A DNA stretch of 21,885 nucleotides. It comes from JAMHZE01 sp964424715 (GTDB lineage: Bacteria; Pseudomonadota; Alphaproteobacteria; Rickettsiales; UBA8987). Position numbers and translations under genes: made by a program. The stretch is from assembly GCA_964424715.1 (NCBI GenBank), contig CAYRJW010000024.1, positions 1 through 21,885 on the forward strand, read 5' to 3'. Below, piece after piece: positions 1-7,249 of this stretch (positions are counted from its first letter, which is position 1; the number at the start of each line of letters is the position of its first letter). Below the pieces are notes generated by a model that saw nothing but the letters and a program-made list of their open reading frames with translations, had not been told where the DNA came from and did not search any database.

Positions 1-147
1 CGGGTCAAAAGATGAATTATTGTTTTTTCGATTATTATAAATTAATTGTCCACCTGATCCGCCCATAGTAGAAAAAGCACCGCCCACCACTGCAAGCAGG
101 CTATTCGCAAAAAGTGCAGCAGTAATTGAGATTTTTTTCAGTATCAC
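1..147 (-). CDS. Exported protein of unknown function, 5' part only
   Basis: An open frame of 49 codons runs from a GTG at 147-145 off the left edge without a stop. The N-terminus reads VILKKISITAALFANSLLAV: two lysines, a hydrophobic core and small residues, as in a Sec signal peptide. A glycine-rich segment (VVGGAFSTMGGSGG) and an Asn-rich stretch follow. A GGGG run about 7 bases before the GTG could act as ribosome binding site. It starts 38 bases after the stop of the lipoprotein gene on the same strand, so the two may be cotranscribed. The family is not recognisable from 49 residues. The start could be placed differently, since no ATG is in frame nearby. Confidence 0.5.
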   Translation of the reverse strand, partial: MILKKISITAALFANSLLAVVGGAFSTMGGSGGQLIYNNRKNNNSSFDP

Positions 148-185
148 GAATGCCCCAATATTATTAAAGTCTGATGAGTTAAAAA

Positions 186-709
186 TTATTTACTGCGTGA
201 ACCAGTTTCTTTTAAGGCAGCTGAATCTGCTATGAATTTTTCGCTGAATTTTTTATCAGCTCCCGGAGGAACTCTGTCATGACGGATATTGCCAAAGCGT
301 TTAATTTCTTGTCCTATCTCCACATTTGTAGCCACACCATTTATATGCCGTATCATTGTGCTATAATCTTTCCCGGCTTCGATATTTTTATTGATGGGGT
401 AACTGAAGGATAACACCCTCTTTTCTTCGTGTAGTTTGTATGTGATCTCTATCTTACATGCGATATCAGGGTTTTTATCATCTTTCTCAACTCTGGTTAC
501 ATGAGCAGGAAATACTTTTACTGTTGAGTCGGTACTGATCACAGGTAGACTCTCAAGCGGAACTTNNNNNNNNNNATCGTTGTGCTATCAGGCCACGGCT
601 GTATGCCAATGATAGATTCTTCTTTAGCCGCTTTATCGCCAACGCAGCTTGAAAAGAACGCGGTTACTCCACCTATAAGTAAAAGTGTATAAGTTTTTAA
701 TTTATTCAT
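186..709 (-). CDS. Putative lipoprotein, interrupted by an assembly gap
   Basis: The gene starts at ATG 709-707 behind a strong Shine-Dalgarno (AGGGGGG) and opens with MNKLKTYTLLLIGGVTAFF then SSC, a lipoprotein-type signal peptide with Cys22 as the likely lipidated residue; the lipobox (F-S-S-C) is weak. Translation reads to the gap at 566-575 (ending ...WPDSTT), resumes as VPLESLPVISTDSTVKVFP and stops at 186. The bases around the gap do not sum to a multiple of three with 10 N, so the N run is best read as a placeholder of unknown length, not a frameshift. The C-terminal part is hydrophilic with beta-like stretches (KIEITYKLHEEKRVLSFSY). No family is recognised. The gene is divergent from lpdA and AT-rich. 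Confidence 0.65.
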
Positions 710-804
710 ATATCCCCCCTAATTTAAAGAACCTAAATACAAGAGCCATAATTGTATCAAACAACTGAAATAAGTCAATTACTTAATCCCCCCAAATAAT
801 CAGG

Positions 805-832
805 TTGCCAACCCTGATATTTTAACTATATT
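805..832 (+). promoter_or_regulatory. Probable sigma-70-type promoter of lpdA
   Basis: TTGCCA at 805-810 and TATATT at 827-832 are separated by 16 bases, each one mismatch from the -35/-10 consensus. Transcription would begin near 839, leaving a short leader that contains the TGAGGTG ribosome binding site before the ATG at 857. Confidence 0.55.
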
Positions 833-856
833 CCGCTCATAAATTCATGAGGTGTT

Positions 857-2263
857 ATGAGCGAAAATTTTGATCTTATCGTAATAGGCGGCGGCCCTGC
901 AGGTTATGTTGGCGCCATCCGCGCGGCACAGCTTGGCATGAAAGTAGCCTGTGTTGAAAAACGCCCAACCCTTGGCGGAACCTGCCTTAATGTGGGCTGC
1001 ATCCCATCCAAGGCGCTGCTCAATTCATCCGAGATATTTGAGGAAACCAAGCACCACACAGCCTCCCACGGCATCAATGTAAAAGAAGTTTCGCTCGATC
1101 TCAAAGCCATGCTGAAACGCAAGGATGATATCGTAAAACAACTTACCACAGGAATAGATTTCCTGTTCAAGAAAAACAAAATTACCCGCTTCATCGGTCA
1201 CGGTGTAGTAATGGGCCCAGGTACAGTCGCTATCCGCAAGGAAGGCGGTCCGTCTGATTCAATCTCCGGCAAAAATATCCTTATCGCTACGGGTTCCGAA
1301 GTTGCAATGCTTCCTAATGTTGAGATCGATGAACAAAGAATAGTATCTTCCACAGGCGCTCTTAACCTGCCGGAAGTTCCAAAAAAACTTATCGTAATAG
1401 GCGGCGGTGTCATCGGCCTTGAGATGGGCAGCGTATGGCGCAGACTCGGTGCAGAAGTTGAAGTTATCGAATTCCTTGATGAGATCATCCCCGGCAATGA
1501 TGGTGAAGTAAGAAAGAATTTCCGCAAGATACTTGAAAAACAGGGAATGAAATTCCGCCTTTCCACAAAAGTTACCGGCGCAAAGTCTGATAAAAATGGC
1601 GTTACCCTTACCGTTGAAGCCGCCGCTGGTGGCAACAAGGAAGAAGTAAAAGCCGATTACGTTCTGGTCGCCATAGGCAGAAAACCGAATACCACGAATC
1701 TCGGACTGAAAGAAGCGGGCGTTGCCCTCGATGAACGCGGCCGCATAAAAGTAGATGCTCATTTTCAAACAAATGTTGCAGGCATTTACGCTGTCGGTGA
1801 TGTCATCCCCGGCCCAATGCTTGCCCACAAGGCTGAAGAAGATGCCGTAGCCGCCGTTGAAACAATGGCCGGCCAGCATGGCCACGTGAATTACGATCTC
1901 GTTCCCGCCGTTATATACACCCACCCGGAAGTTGCCACAGTCGGTATGTCCGAAGAAAAATGCAAAGAAAGCGGCATTGATTATGTAGTAGGCAAATTCC
2001 CCTTCATGGCCAACTCCCGCGCCAAAGCCGTTGGTGATACAGATGGTTTCGTTAAAATAATCGCCGACAAAAAAACAGACAAGGTATTGGGCGTCCACAT
2101 ACTAGGCCCACAAGCCGGCACCATAATAATGGAAGCCGCCATAGCCATGGAATTCGGCGCAAGTTCAGAAGATATAGCCAGAACTTGCCACTCGCATCCT
2201 GATCTGAACGAAGCGGTAAAAGAAGCCGCTTTAAGCGTGCTCGGCAGGGCGATACATATTTAA
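857..2263 (+). CDS. lpdA: Dihydrolipoyl dehydrogenase (E3)
   Basis: This FAD-dependent enzyme reoxidises dihydrolipoamide to lipoamide with NAD+, as E3 of the pyruvate or 2-oxoglutarate dehydrogenase complexes or the glycine cleavage system, in the cytosol. At 468 aa the length is normal. The FAD Rossmann motif GGGPAGYVGA lies at residues 11-20. The redox-active disulfide is Cys43/Cys48 in GGTCLNVGCIPSKALL. The NAD-binding motif GGGVIGLEMGS is central, and GIYAVGDV closes the FAD site. The dimerisation-domain catalytic pair is His447 and Glu452 in HSHPDLNEAVKEA. The start is fixed by a good Shine-Dalgarno (TGAGGTG, 5 bases before ATG). No E1/E2 gene lies beside it, so the partner complex cannot be named. 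All catalytic residues are present. Confidence 0.97.
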   Translation: MSENFDLIVIGGGPAGYVGAIRAAQLGMKVACVEKRPTLGGTCLNVGCIPSKALLNSSEIFEETKHHTASHGINVKEVSLDLKAMLKRKDDIVKQLTTGIDFLFKKNKITRFIGHGVVMGPGTVAIRKEGGPSDSISGKNILIATGSEVAMLPNVEIDEQRIVSSTGALNLPEVPKKLIVIGGGVIGLEMGSVWRRLGAEVEVIEFLDEIIPGNDGEVRKNFRKILEKQGMKFRLSTKVTGAKSDKNGVTLTVEAAAGGNKEEVKADYVLVAIGRKPNTTNLGLKEAGVALDERGRIKVDAHFQTNVAGIYAVGDVIPGPMLAHKAEEDAVAAVETMAGQHGHVNYDLVPAVIYTHPEVATVGMSEEKCKESGIDYVVGKFPFMANSRAKAVGDTDGFVKIIADKKTDKVLGVHILGPQAGTIIMEAAIAMEFGASSEDIARTCHSHPDLNEAVKEAALSVLGRAIHI

Positions 2264-2282
2264 TATTTGAATAATAATGGTG

Positions 2283-2312
2283 AAAAAATGGCCTATAAAG
2301 AAAGGCTTTTTT
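2283..2312. terminator. Possible bidirectional terminator between lpdA and the orphan gene
   Basis: An A6 run, a short stem (GCCT at 2291-2294 with AGGC at 2303-2306) and a T6 run at 2307-2312 are symmetric, so either strand reads hairpin then U-tract. The stem is only 4 bp, extended by A-T pairs. It overlaps the last codons of the minus-strand gene, fitting a shared convergent terminator. Confidence 0.4.
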
Positions 2313-3120
2313 CTGTCCCGTCTGAGCATTTAACTACAGTCTCAGGATTACTTACTTTCCTGGCATTGTTTATAAAATTTTCTGCGAATGATTTAAGCCT
2401 GCTTACTAAGGTAGCTGCTTTCAGCGTCATTTGAGTAACAGGATGGCATTTGATACTTGCGGCCATGGCTATAATATGGGCATCTAATTTCTTTAGATTC
2501 AATCTTAGACTCCGCTCTTTTACCTCGTCAGGAATAAGGGTATCGGACCTGTTTTTTCTTTGTCTGTTCAACCTGTCCTGTTCATATTGTTTTTCCTCGA
2601 CACCATGCCCGGTTTTAACGGATCTTGATATTTCTTCTATTGGCAGAAGTTTTGAAAGATTTGTTTTTTCATTTATTTGCGCGATCTTATATTGCTTTAT
2701 TCCTTTCCTCATGGCGTCATCTGTAAGATTGATAACATTATCTATAGTTTCTCCGTTTTTGAGAAGTTTTACACATTTTGAAATTGTCTCTGTCAGCAAA
2801 GTAATAGATTTTAGGCCACCTATCGTTATATTTTCTATCCGTTTATTATGAAGGATATTAAGCAATCGCGGATGATTTTCAAAAAGCTCATTAAAACTTT
2901 CACTTGAAAATATGGAGCTATTATCCGGTTTCAGTTCTACTGTGGGCTGGAAATAATTTGCGGATAAGGAATTATTTTTAGGTTTTGAATCATAATCAGA
3001 AAGAAGCCCCCCTATAGTATCCTGAATTACCTTCGGGTCAGTGTCTGTTGCGCAGAGATGCAGTATGTAGGCTTTTGCCAGACAGACTACTCCATCATCA
3101 GAAAAAAAAGTTCTAGCCAT
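2293..3120 (-). CDS. Hypothetical protein, 275 aa, family not recognised
   Basis: A full-length frame with a clear Shine-Dalgarno (GAGGGG, 5 bases before ATG) and its own promoter-like sequence upstream. The protein is hydrophilic, with no signal peptide or membrane segment. The N-terminal region (SDDGVVCLAKAYILHLC) and the centre (residues about 90-150) look alpha-helical. A Lys/Arg/Gln/Glu-rich segment around residues 170-200 (EEKQYEQDRLNRQRKNRSD) could be a helix or linker. It is AT-richer than its neighbours: I count 21 G+C in the 60 bases from 2761 against 36 in lpdA's 60 bases from 1801. It shares strand, composition and isolation with the orphan genes at 6412, 13585 and 16937, though I see no clear sequence similarity among them. 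Confidence 0.7.
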   Translation of the reverse strand: MARTFFSDDGVVCLAKAYILHLCATDTDPKVIQDTIGGLLSDYDSKPKNNSLSANYFQPTVELKPDNSSIFSSESFNELFENHPRLLNILHNKRIENITIGGLKSITLLTETISKCVKLLKNGETIDNVINLTDDAMRKGIKQYKIAQINEKTNLSKLLPIEEISRSVKTGHGVEEKQYEQDRLNRQRKNRSDTLIPDEVKERSLRLNLKKLDAHIIAMAASIKCHPVTQMTLKAATLVSRLKSFAENFINNARKVSNPETVVKCSDGTEKSLSL

Positions 3121-3162
3121 TTTGTCCCCTCTAAATTAATTCTTGTTTAGCCCATTAGTTTG

Positions 3163-3190
3163 TTTATATTACAGAAGCATTTTACCACAA
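3163..3190 (-). promoter_or_regulatory. Possible promoter of the 275-aa orphan gene
   Basis: On the minus strand, TTGTGG (3190-3185) and TATAAA (3168-3163) are spaced by 16 bases, about 43 bases upstream of the ATG at 3120. The CtrA-like palindrome at 3195-3211 lies just upstream of this -35. Confidence 0.35.
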
Positions 3191-3194
3191 AAAG

Positions 3195-3211
3195 GTTAAT
3201 AAACTATTAAC
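3195..3211. promoter_or_regulatory. CtrA-like box, TTAA-N7-TTAA, inside a perfect palindrome
   Basis: GTTAATA-AAC-TATTAAC is a perfect 7-bp inverted repeat with a 3-base centre. It contains TTAA (3196-3199), exactly seven bases, then TTAAC (3207-3211), which is the CtrA recognition pattern of alphaproteobacteria. It sits between two divergent genes, 20 bases before the barrel-like gene at 3231. A one-mismatch version (TTAA-N7-TTAG) lies at 3136-3150. Binding is inferred. Confidence 0.45.
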
Positions 3212-3230
3212 AAATATAGATATTTTATTT

Positions 3231-4037
3231 ATGACAGGAAAACTTGCAAGATTATTATTTATCCCCCTGATATTCATAGCTAATTCAGCGATCGCGGAAA
3301 GTAGCGTAAAGTCGCCTTTTGTCAATAAAGGGGAAATGGGCATCCATGTTAACACCGAATTCCTCGATCAGCCTGATGATGGCCTCTTAGAAGATAGCAA
3401 GGGCATCACCACCGAACTTGAATATGGTTTCACCGACAGGCTGGAGGCCGGGTTTGATTTTACCGCAGGTGACAGCGGCAGTGACAAAATGGAATACCAG
3501 ATGACCGGCTTCCAGAGCACCTTCCAGTTCACCGAGCAGGATGATGGCAACCCGGTATCCACCGCAGTAAGGGCACAATACAAGGTTTCCCACACTGCTG
3601 CAGATCAGCTTTCCGGCATGGTGATATTCGGCCGTCAGGGCGATAAATTCGGCTATGTGCTGAATGTCGGCATCAAGTCCGAGGTCGGCTCCAGTGCTAA
3701 CGAGAGCGTTTCCGGCGATATCCGTGCCAGCATGAATTACCTGTTCCGCGATAGCTTCCGTCCCGGCCTTGAATATTATTCCGACACCGGAGAGCTCGAT
3801 CAGCTGAACGACATCAACGACCAGCAAAGCCGCCTAGGCCCTGTTATCTATGGTAACATCACTCCGAATCTTTCCTATCAGGCCGGCTATCTTCTTGGCC
3901 TGTCCGACAAAGGCCCGGATGGAGTTTATAAGCTCAACCTTGAATATAAAGTTAAGCTGAACGATAATGCCGCCGCCAATACCCAGCCTGTGAACCAGCA
4001 GTCCGGATATATACCGCAGATAGATTTCCTTAAATAA
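3231..4037 (+). CDS. Probable outer-membrane beta-barrel protein
   Basis: 268 aa with a classical signal peptide (MTGKLARLLFIPLIFIANSA, then IAESS; likely cleavage after IA). The mature protein is rich in alternating polar/hydrophobic stretches with aromatic girdle residues: GIHVNTEFL, GITTELEYGFTDRLEAGFDF, STAVRAQYKV, FGYVLNVGIKSEV, GDIRASMNYLF, RPGLEYYSD, LGPVIYGNITPNLSYQAGYL, and a near-terminal strand YKLNLEYKVKL. This fits a 10-12-strand outer-membrane barrel, but it does not end in an aromatic; a short Gln/Asn-rich tail and IPQIDFLK follow. No exact family is recognised. The ATG has no Shine-Dalgarno (AT-rich leader). It ends 12 bases before the ferredoxin-NADP reductase start, so cotranscription is likely. 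A CtrA-like box lies just upstream. Confidence 0.7.
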   Translation: MTGKLARLLFIPLIFIANSAIAESSVKSPFVNKGEMGIHVNTEFLDQPDDGLLEDSKGITTELEYGFTDRLEAGFDFTAGDSGSDKMEYQMTGFQSTFQFTEQDDGNPVSTAVRAQYKVSHTAADQLSGMVIFGRQGDKFGYVLNVGIKSEVGSSANESVSGDIRASMNYLFRDSFRPGLEYYSDTGELDQLNDINDQQSRLGPVIYGNITPNLSYQAGYLLGLSDKGPDGVYKLNLEYKVKLNDNAAANTQPVNQQSGYIPQIDFLK

Positions 4038-4049
4038 ATATTTATAAAA

Positions 4050-5057
4050 ATGACCTCAAAAACTACAGATATAGTAATAATCGGCGCAGGCCCTGTCGGC
4101 CTGTTCACCGCCTTTGAATGCGGCATGCTCAACATGAGATGCGTGGTAATAGACGCCCTCGATTTCATCGGCGGCCAGTGCACCGCCCTCTATCCGGAAA
4201 AGCCAATATACGATATCGCCGGCCTTCCTGCAGTAGCCGCGGAAGATCTCATTAGAAACCTCGAAAAACAGGCCGCACCTTTCAGCCCGGAATATATGCT
4301 GGGGCAGCAGGTTACGGAACTTACCAGAACAGATTCAGGCTTTAAAATAAAAACCTCAAAAGAAAATACCATTGAATGCAAAGCCATCATGATAGCCGCT
4401 GGCTGCGGCGCGTTCGGCCCTAATCGTCCGCCCGTGCAAGGTCTTGATGAGTTCGAAAAAACTGGAGCCGTGAATTATCTTGTACGCAGCAAGGAAGATT
4501 ATCGCGGTAAAAAAGTTGTCATCGCCGGGGGCGGGGATTCCGCTGTGGACTGGGCCAATATACTCGCCGATGTCACTGCGAAATTATACATGGTACACCG
4601 CCGCGATAAATTCCGCGCCGCACCAGATAGCGTCAACCGCATGATGAAACTCGCCGATGAAGGCAAGATCGAATTCGTAATTCCCTACCAGCCATCCGGC
4701 CTGAGCGGGAAGGGCGGCAAGCTCGATACCGTGGAACTAAAAGACCTAGGCGGCAACGTAAAAAATATCGAGGCCGATAACCTGTTATGCTTCTTCGGCC
4801 TTGCGATGGAACTGGGGCCCATAGCCAACTGGGGCCTTGGTCTGGAGAAGAACCATATTTCTGTTGATCAGGTAACATTGCAAACAAATGTTGAAGGAAT
4901 CTATGCGGTCGGCGATATCTGCACCTATAAGGGCAAACTGAAACTCATCGCCTGCGGATTCTCCGAAGCTGCGATGGCCGTGCATCACGCCTATAACAAA
5001 GTACACGACAAACCGCTGCATTTTGAATATTCAACTTCAAAAGGCGTGCCGAAGTAG
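4050..5057 (+). CDS. Ferredoxin/flavodoxin-NADP+ reductase, thioredoxin-reductase-like type
   Basis: A 335-aa flavoprotein that moves electrons between NADPH and ferredoxin or flavodoxin in the cytosol. The FAD motif GAGPVGLFTAFECGM lies at residues 12-26, followed by the family-typical stretch FIGGQCTALYPEKPIYDIAG. The NADP motif GGGDSAVDWA is near residue 160, and GIYAVGDICTYKGKLKLI forms the second FAD segment. The CxxC pair of thioredoxin reductases is absent from the NADP domain (AGGGDSAVD follows directly), which separates it from TrxB. The C-terminal extension (HHAYNKVHDKPLHFEYSTSKG) is usual for this reductase type. Its start is 12 bases after the barrel gene and has no Shine-Dalgarno. 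No ferredoxin gene is in the window. Confidence 0.92.
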   Translation: MTSKTTDIVIIGAGPVGLFTAFECGMLNMRCVVIDALDFIGGQCTALYPEKPIYDIAGLPAVAAEDLIRNLEKQAAPFSPEYMLGQQVTELTRTDSGFKIKTSKENTIECKAIMIAAGCGAFGPNRPPVQGLDEFEKTGAVNYLVRSKEDYRGKKVVIAGGGDSAVDWANILADVTAKLYMVHRRDKFRAAPDSVNRMMKLADEGKIEFVIPYQPSGLSGKGGKLDTVELKDLGGNVKNIEADNLLCFFGLAMELGPIANWGLGLEKNHISVDQVTLQTNVEGIYAVGDICTYKGKLKLIACGFSEAAMAVHHAYNKVHDKPLHFEYSTSKGVPK

Positions 5058-5064
5058 TAGTTTA

Positions 5065-5124
5065 CAAGTTATCAAGTTGACAAGTATTCTGCTTGAAAAC
5101 TCGAAGACTTGAAAACTAGAAAAC
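5065..5124. repeat. Inverted array of degenerate 8-base words (element A)
   Basis: The gap between two genes is filled with octamers: CAAGTTAT, CAAGTTGA, CAAGTATT, then the other polarity CTGCTTGA, AAACTCGA, AGACTTGA, AAACTAGA, AAAC. The CAAGTT words pair with the AACT/ACTTGA words, so the RNA or single strand can fold into an imperfect long hairpin. Period eight and the polarity switch are read directly from the sequence. Confidence 0.6.
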
Positions 5125-5130
5125 CCAATT

Positions 5131-5412
5131 ATGACCTTCTACGTTTACATATTAACTGATGACAAAAACACCAAGTTCATTGTGAACTTCACGCAGAACC
5201 TTGTTCGCGCGATACATGAGATGAAAAATTCCGCGCAGGGATTCTTCAGCGAGAACCAGATAAACAAACTGGTTTACTTTGAACCCCACGAGATATATGA
5301 AGATGCCAGACGGCGAGAGCGCGAGATAATCAGCTGGAACGACGAATACACCAGAACCATAGTATCCCTGCATAACGCCAAGTTTGAAGATCTGTATGAT
5401 CAAATATTTTAA
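5131..5412 (+). CDS. Degenerate GIY-YIG superfamily protein
   Basis: 93 aa, the usual length of single-domain GIY-YIG (UPF0213/YhbQ-like) proteins. The fold signature is recognisable: FYVYILTDDKNTKFIV (the GIY...YIG region), LVRAIHEMKNSAQGFF, KLVYFEPHEIYEDARRRERE and a C-terminal FEDLYDQIF. Active-site positions have drifted: YIG is FIV, and the usual EHK is EMK. The helix Arg (LVR) and a Glu in RERE remain. Nuclease activity is therefore doubtful; it may bind nucleic acid or be decaying. There is no Shine-Dalgarno (CCCAATT before ATG). It is bracketed by element A upstream and element B downstream. Confidence 0.7.
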   Translation: MTFYVYILTDDKNTKFIVNFTQNLVRAIHEMKNSAQGFFSENQINKLVYFEPHEIYEDARRREREIISWNDEYTRTIVSLHNAKFEDLYDQIF

Positions 5413-5414
5413 CT

Positions 5415-5500
5415 CCCTCTCCCCTTGCGGAAGAGGGTAGGGGTGAGGGGGCCGTAACGAATTCCCCCTCACCAAGATTCTCTCCCGCAAGGGGAGAGGG
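5415..5500. repeat. Palindromic intergenic repeat, CCCTCTCCCC type (element B)
   Basis: CCCTCTCCCCTTGCGG at 5415-5430 is exactly complementary to 5485-5500. Inside it, GGTGAGGGGG at 5442-5451 is exactly complementary to CCCCCTCACC at 5464-5473. The whole folds into one long hairpin that fills the space between the GIY-YIG gene and folD. Similar CCCTCTCCC/GGGAGAGGG palindromes are common dispersed repeats in proteobacteria. Confidence 0.75.
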
Positions 5501-5530
5501 AAGCAGGAAGAAAAAATTAAAACTAAAAAT

Positions 5531-6415
5531 ATGACTGACAAAAATAAAATAATAAACGGCAAAGAATTCTCTGAGGATCTGCGTAAAAAAATAGCCTCTC
5601 AGGTAACTGCCATCACCGCGAAAACCGGCAAAAAGCCCGGTCTTGCTGTGATACTGGTCGGCCATGATCCTGCATCAGAAGTTTATGTACGCAATAAATC
5701 AAAGCAAACGCTTGAAGTAGGAATGGAGAATTTTGAGTATAAACTCCTTGAAACAATTTCCGAAAAAGAACTTATAAATAAAATAACCGAACTGAACAAT
5801 AACAAAAATGTTCACGGCATACTCGTCCAGCTCCCGCTTCCAAAGCACATCTCAGAACTTGCGGTGATAAACGCCATTGCCCCGGAAAAAGATGTTGATG
5901 GCTTCACCGCCGTTAACCGCGGCAAGCTTGTAGCCGGTGAAGATAGCCTTGTCCCATGCACACCACTCGGCTGCCTGATGCTGATAAAAGACAGGCTTGG
6001 CAACGACATCTCCGGCAAAACCGCCGTAGTGATAGGCCGCAGCAACATAGTCGGCAAACCCATGAGCCAGCTTCTCCTGAACGAAGGCTGTACCGTAATA
6101 ACCTGCCACTCCAAAACCGATAACATAAAACAATTCACCACCAAGGCCGATATTCTGGTTGTGGCCGTAGGTCGCCCCGAACTCGTCACCGCCGACTGGG
6201 TAAAGCCGGGTGCCTGCGTTATTGATGTTGGCATTAATAGAATTACTGATACCGCTACCGCCACAAAAACCAGGCTCGTCGGCGATGTAAATTTCACCAG
6301 CGTGGAACCATCCGCATCCTACATAACCCCGGTTCCCGGCGGCGTAGGGCCAATGACGATAGCCTGTTTGCTGAATAATACGCTGAAGGCGTTCAGGATA
6401 ATAGAGCATATCTAA
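5531..6415 (+). CDS. folD: Bifunctional methylenetetrahydrofolate dehydrogenase/cyclohydrolase
   Basis: It interconverts 5,10-methylene-, methenyl- and 10-formyl-tetrahydrofolate with NADP+, feeding purine and formyl-methionine synthesis. At 294 aa the length is standard. The catalytic set S49-x2-Y52-x3-K56 is seen in ASEVYVRNKSK; GILVQLPLP and PEKDVDGF (substrate Asp) follow. The NADP site is GKTAVVIGRSNIVGKPM, then CHSKT. The C-terminal signature YITPVPGGVGPMTIACLL is intact. The ATG follows an A-rich leader without Shine-Dalgarno. Methylene-tetrahydrofolate links it to methionine synthesis (metE, 8 kb away), but they are not an operon. Its stop overlaps the stop of the convergent gene: TAA at 6413-6415 shares bases with the minus-strand TAG at 6414-6412. 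Confidence 0.97.
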   Translation: MTDKNKIINGKEFSEDLRKKIASQVTAITAKTGKKPGLAVILVGHDPASEVYVRNKSKQTLEVGMENFEYKLLETISEKELINKITELNNNKNVHGILVQLPLPKHISELAVINAIAPEKDVDGFTAVNRGKLVAGEDSLVPCTPLGCLMLIKDRLGNDISGKTAVVIGRSNIVGKPMSQLLLNEGCTVITCHSKTDNIKQFTTKADILVVAVGRPELVTADWVKPGACVIDVGINRITDTATATKTRLVGDVNFTSVEPSASYITPVPGGVGPMTIACLLNNTLKAFRIIEHI

Positions 6416-7038
6416 AGGCTGATATCGTAGCCGCCTCTTTTTCCGGGGCCGGGAGTTATCTCTATATCCTTTGTAAAGTCATCACTATCCCTGTTAGGCT
6501 TTCTTTGTATCCTCGGCTTTTTCTCTATCTTTTGCAGGTAGGATGAATTTTTCAGAGCATACTCCTCATATTGGGAGGTCAGCTTTCTTAGGGTTTTACA
6601 GGTTTGTATATTTGCTTTTACAGCGCATTCAAATAAAGTGGGTTCACCTTCGATTTCTAGAATACTTCCTTCTAATCTTTCGGTAAGTATCCTCTTATAT
6701 GATTCAGTGACGGTATTATTAAGGCTGCTGGCCTCTCTGGAAGTAAAGCTATCAAGTCTGTTCAGTTTACTGAGCATTCCTGATGTACGTATATCGAACT
6801 GAAAACTTATGAAATCACCATTAGGGGTTTTTAGCTTTCTGGAAAGATCATGCTGCGGAACAGGCATTATACCAAGCCTTTTCTTATCCAGTAACTCCAT
6901 GGAGAAGTCGAATTTATTTACTTCTTTTGTTCTCTCTGTCCTGCTGCCGTGATAGGCAAGGAACATGGCGGTAAACTTGGATAACTCATCTTCCGCCACA
7001 GCTTTTAGTTGCTCGGGATTTAATTTTTTAAGACTCAT
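6412..7038 (-). CDS. Hypothetical protein, 208 aa, family not recognised
   Basis: A complete frame with a good Shine-Dalgarno (AGGGGA, 1-2 bases before ATG at 7038). The protein is hydrophilic and Lys/Arg-rich, without signal peptide or membrane segment. The first 40 residues (LKKLNPEQLKAVAEDELSK) and the middle (SREASSLNNTVTESYKRILTERL) look helical. The C-terminus is basic and low in complexity (KIEKKPRIQRKPNRDSDD, then PGPGKRGGYDISL). It converges on folD with a 4-base overlap of stop codons and no terminator between. AT-rich and minus-strand like the other orphan genes. Confidence 0.7.
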   Translation of the reverse strand: MSLKKLNPEQLKAVAEDELSKFTAMFLAYHGSRTERTKEVNKFDFSMELLDKKRLGIMPVPQHDLSRKLKTPNGDFISFQFDIRTSGMLSKLNRLDSFTSREASSLNNTVTESYKRILTERLEGSILEIEGEPTLFECAVKANIQTCKTLRKLTSQYEEYALKNSSYLQKIEKKPRIQRKPNRDSDDFTKDIEITPGPGKRGGYDISL

Positions 7039-7054
7039 TTCCCCTCATGATAAT

Positions 7055-7083
7055 AATATAAAATGTCCCAGATAATAGCACAA
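7055..7083 (-). promoter_or_regulatory. Possible promoter of the 208-aa orphan gene
   Basis: On the minus strand, TTGTGC (7083-7078) and TATATT (7060-7055) are separated by 17 bases, about 16 bases before the ATG. The -10 is good, the -35 weak. Confidence 0.3.
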
Positions 7084-7181
7084 TACCGCGAAAAAACAAT
7101 CTTGAATGACAGCATTTTTAAACTTATTGATATCAGGTAGTTATTAAAATATCCAGGATAGGAAAACCCTCATAATAGCTC

Positions 7182-7211
7182 TTGCATATTGATGCCATTT
7201 CTGCTTATACT
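7182..7211 (+). promoter_or_regulatory. Possible uvrA promoter
   Basis: TTGCAT at 7182-7187, an 18-base spacer and TATACT at 7206-7211. The -10 has one mismatch, the -35 is weak. The start site would be near 7218, about 30 bases before the uvrA ATG. I do not see a full alphaproteobacterial SOS box here. Confidence 0.35.
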
Positions 7212-7249
7212 GTTCCGTTTTAGTAAATCAAAAAATCAGAGATATTTTA

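Noticed and set aside
1259..2098. 279-codon minus-strand frame inside lpdA
   Set aside because: It is exactly antisense to a certain gene, has no ribosome site and reads as low-likelihood protein (Cys/Tyr/Phe-rich); a shadow frame.
7212..7226. Possible alphaproteobacterial SOS box (GTTC-N7-GTTC) before uvrA
   Set aside because: Only GTTC-N7-GTAA is present; the second half matches two of four bases, and no E. coli-type LexA palindrome fits either.
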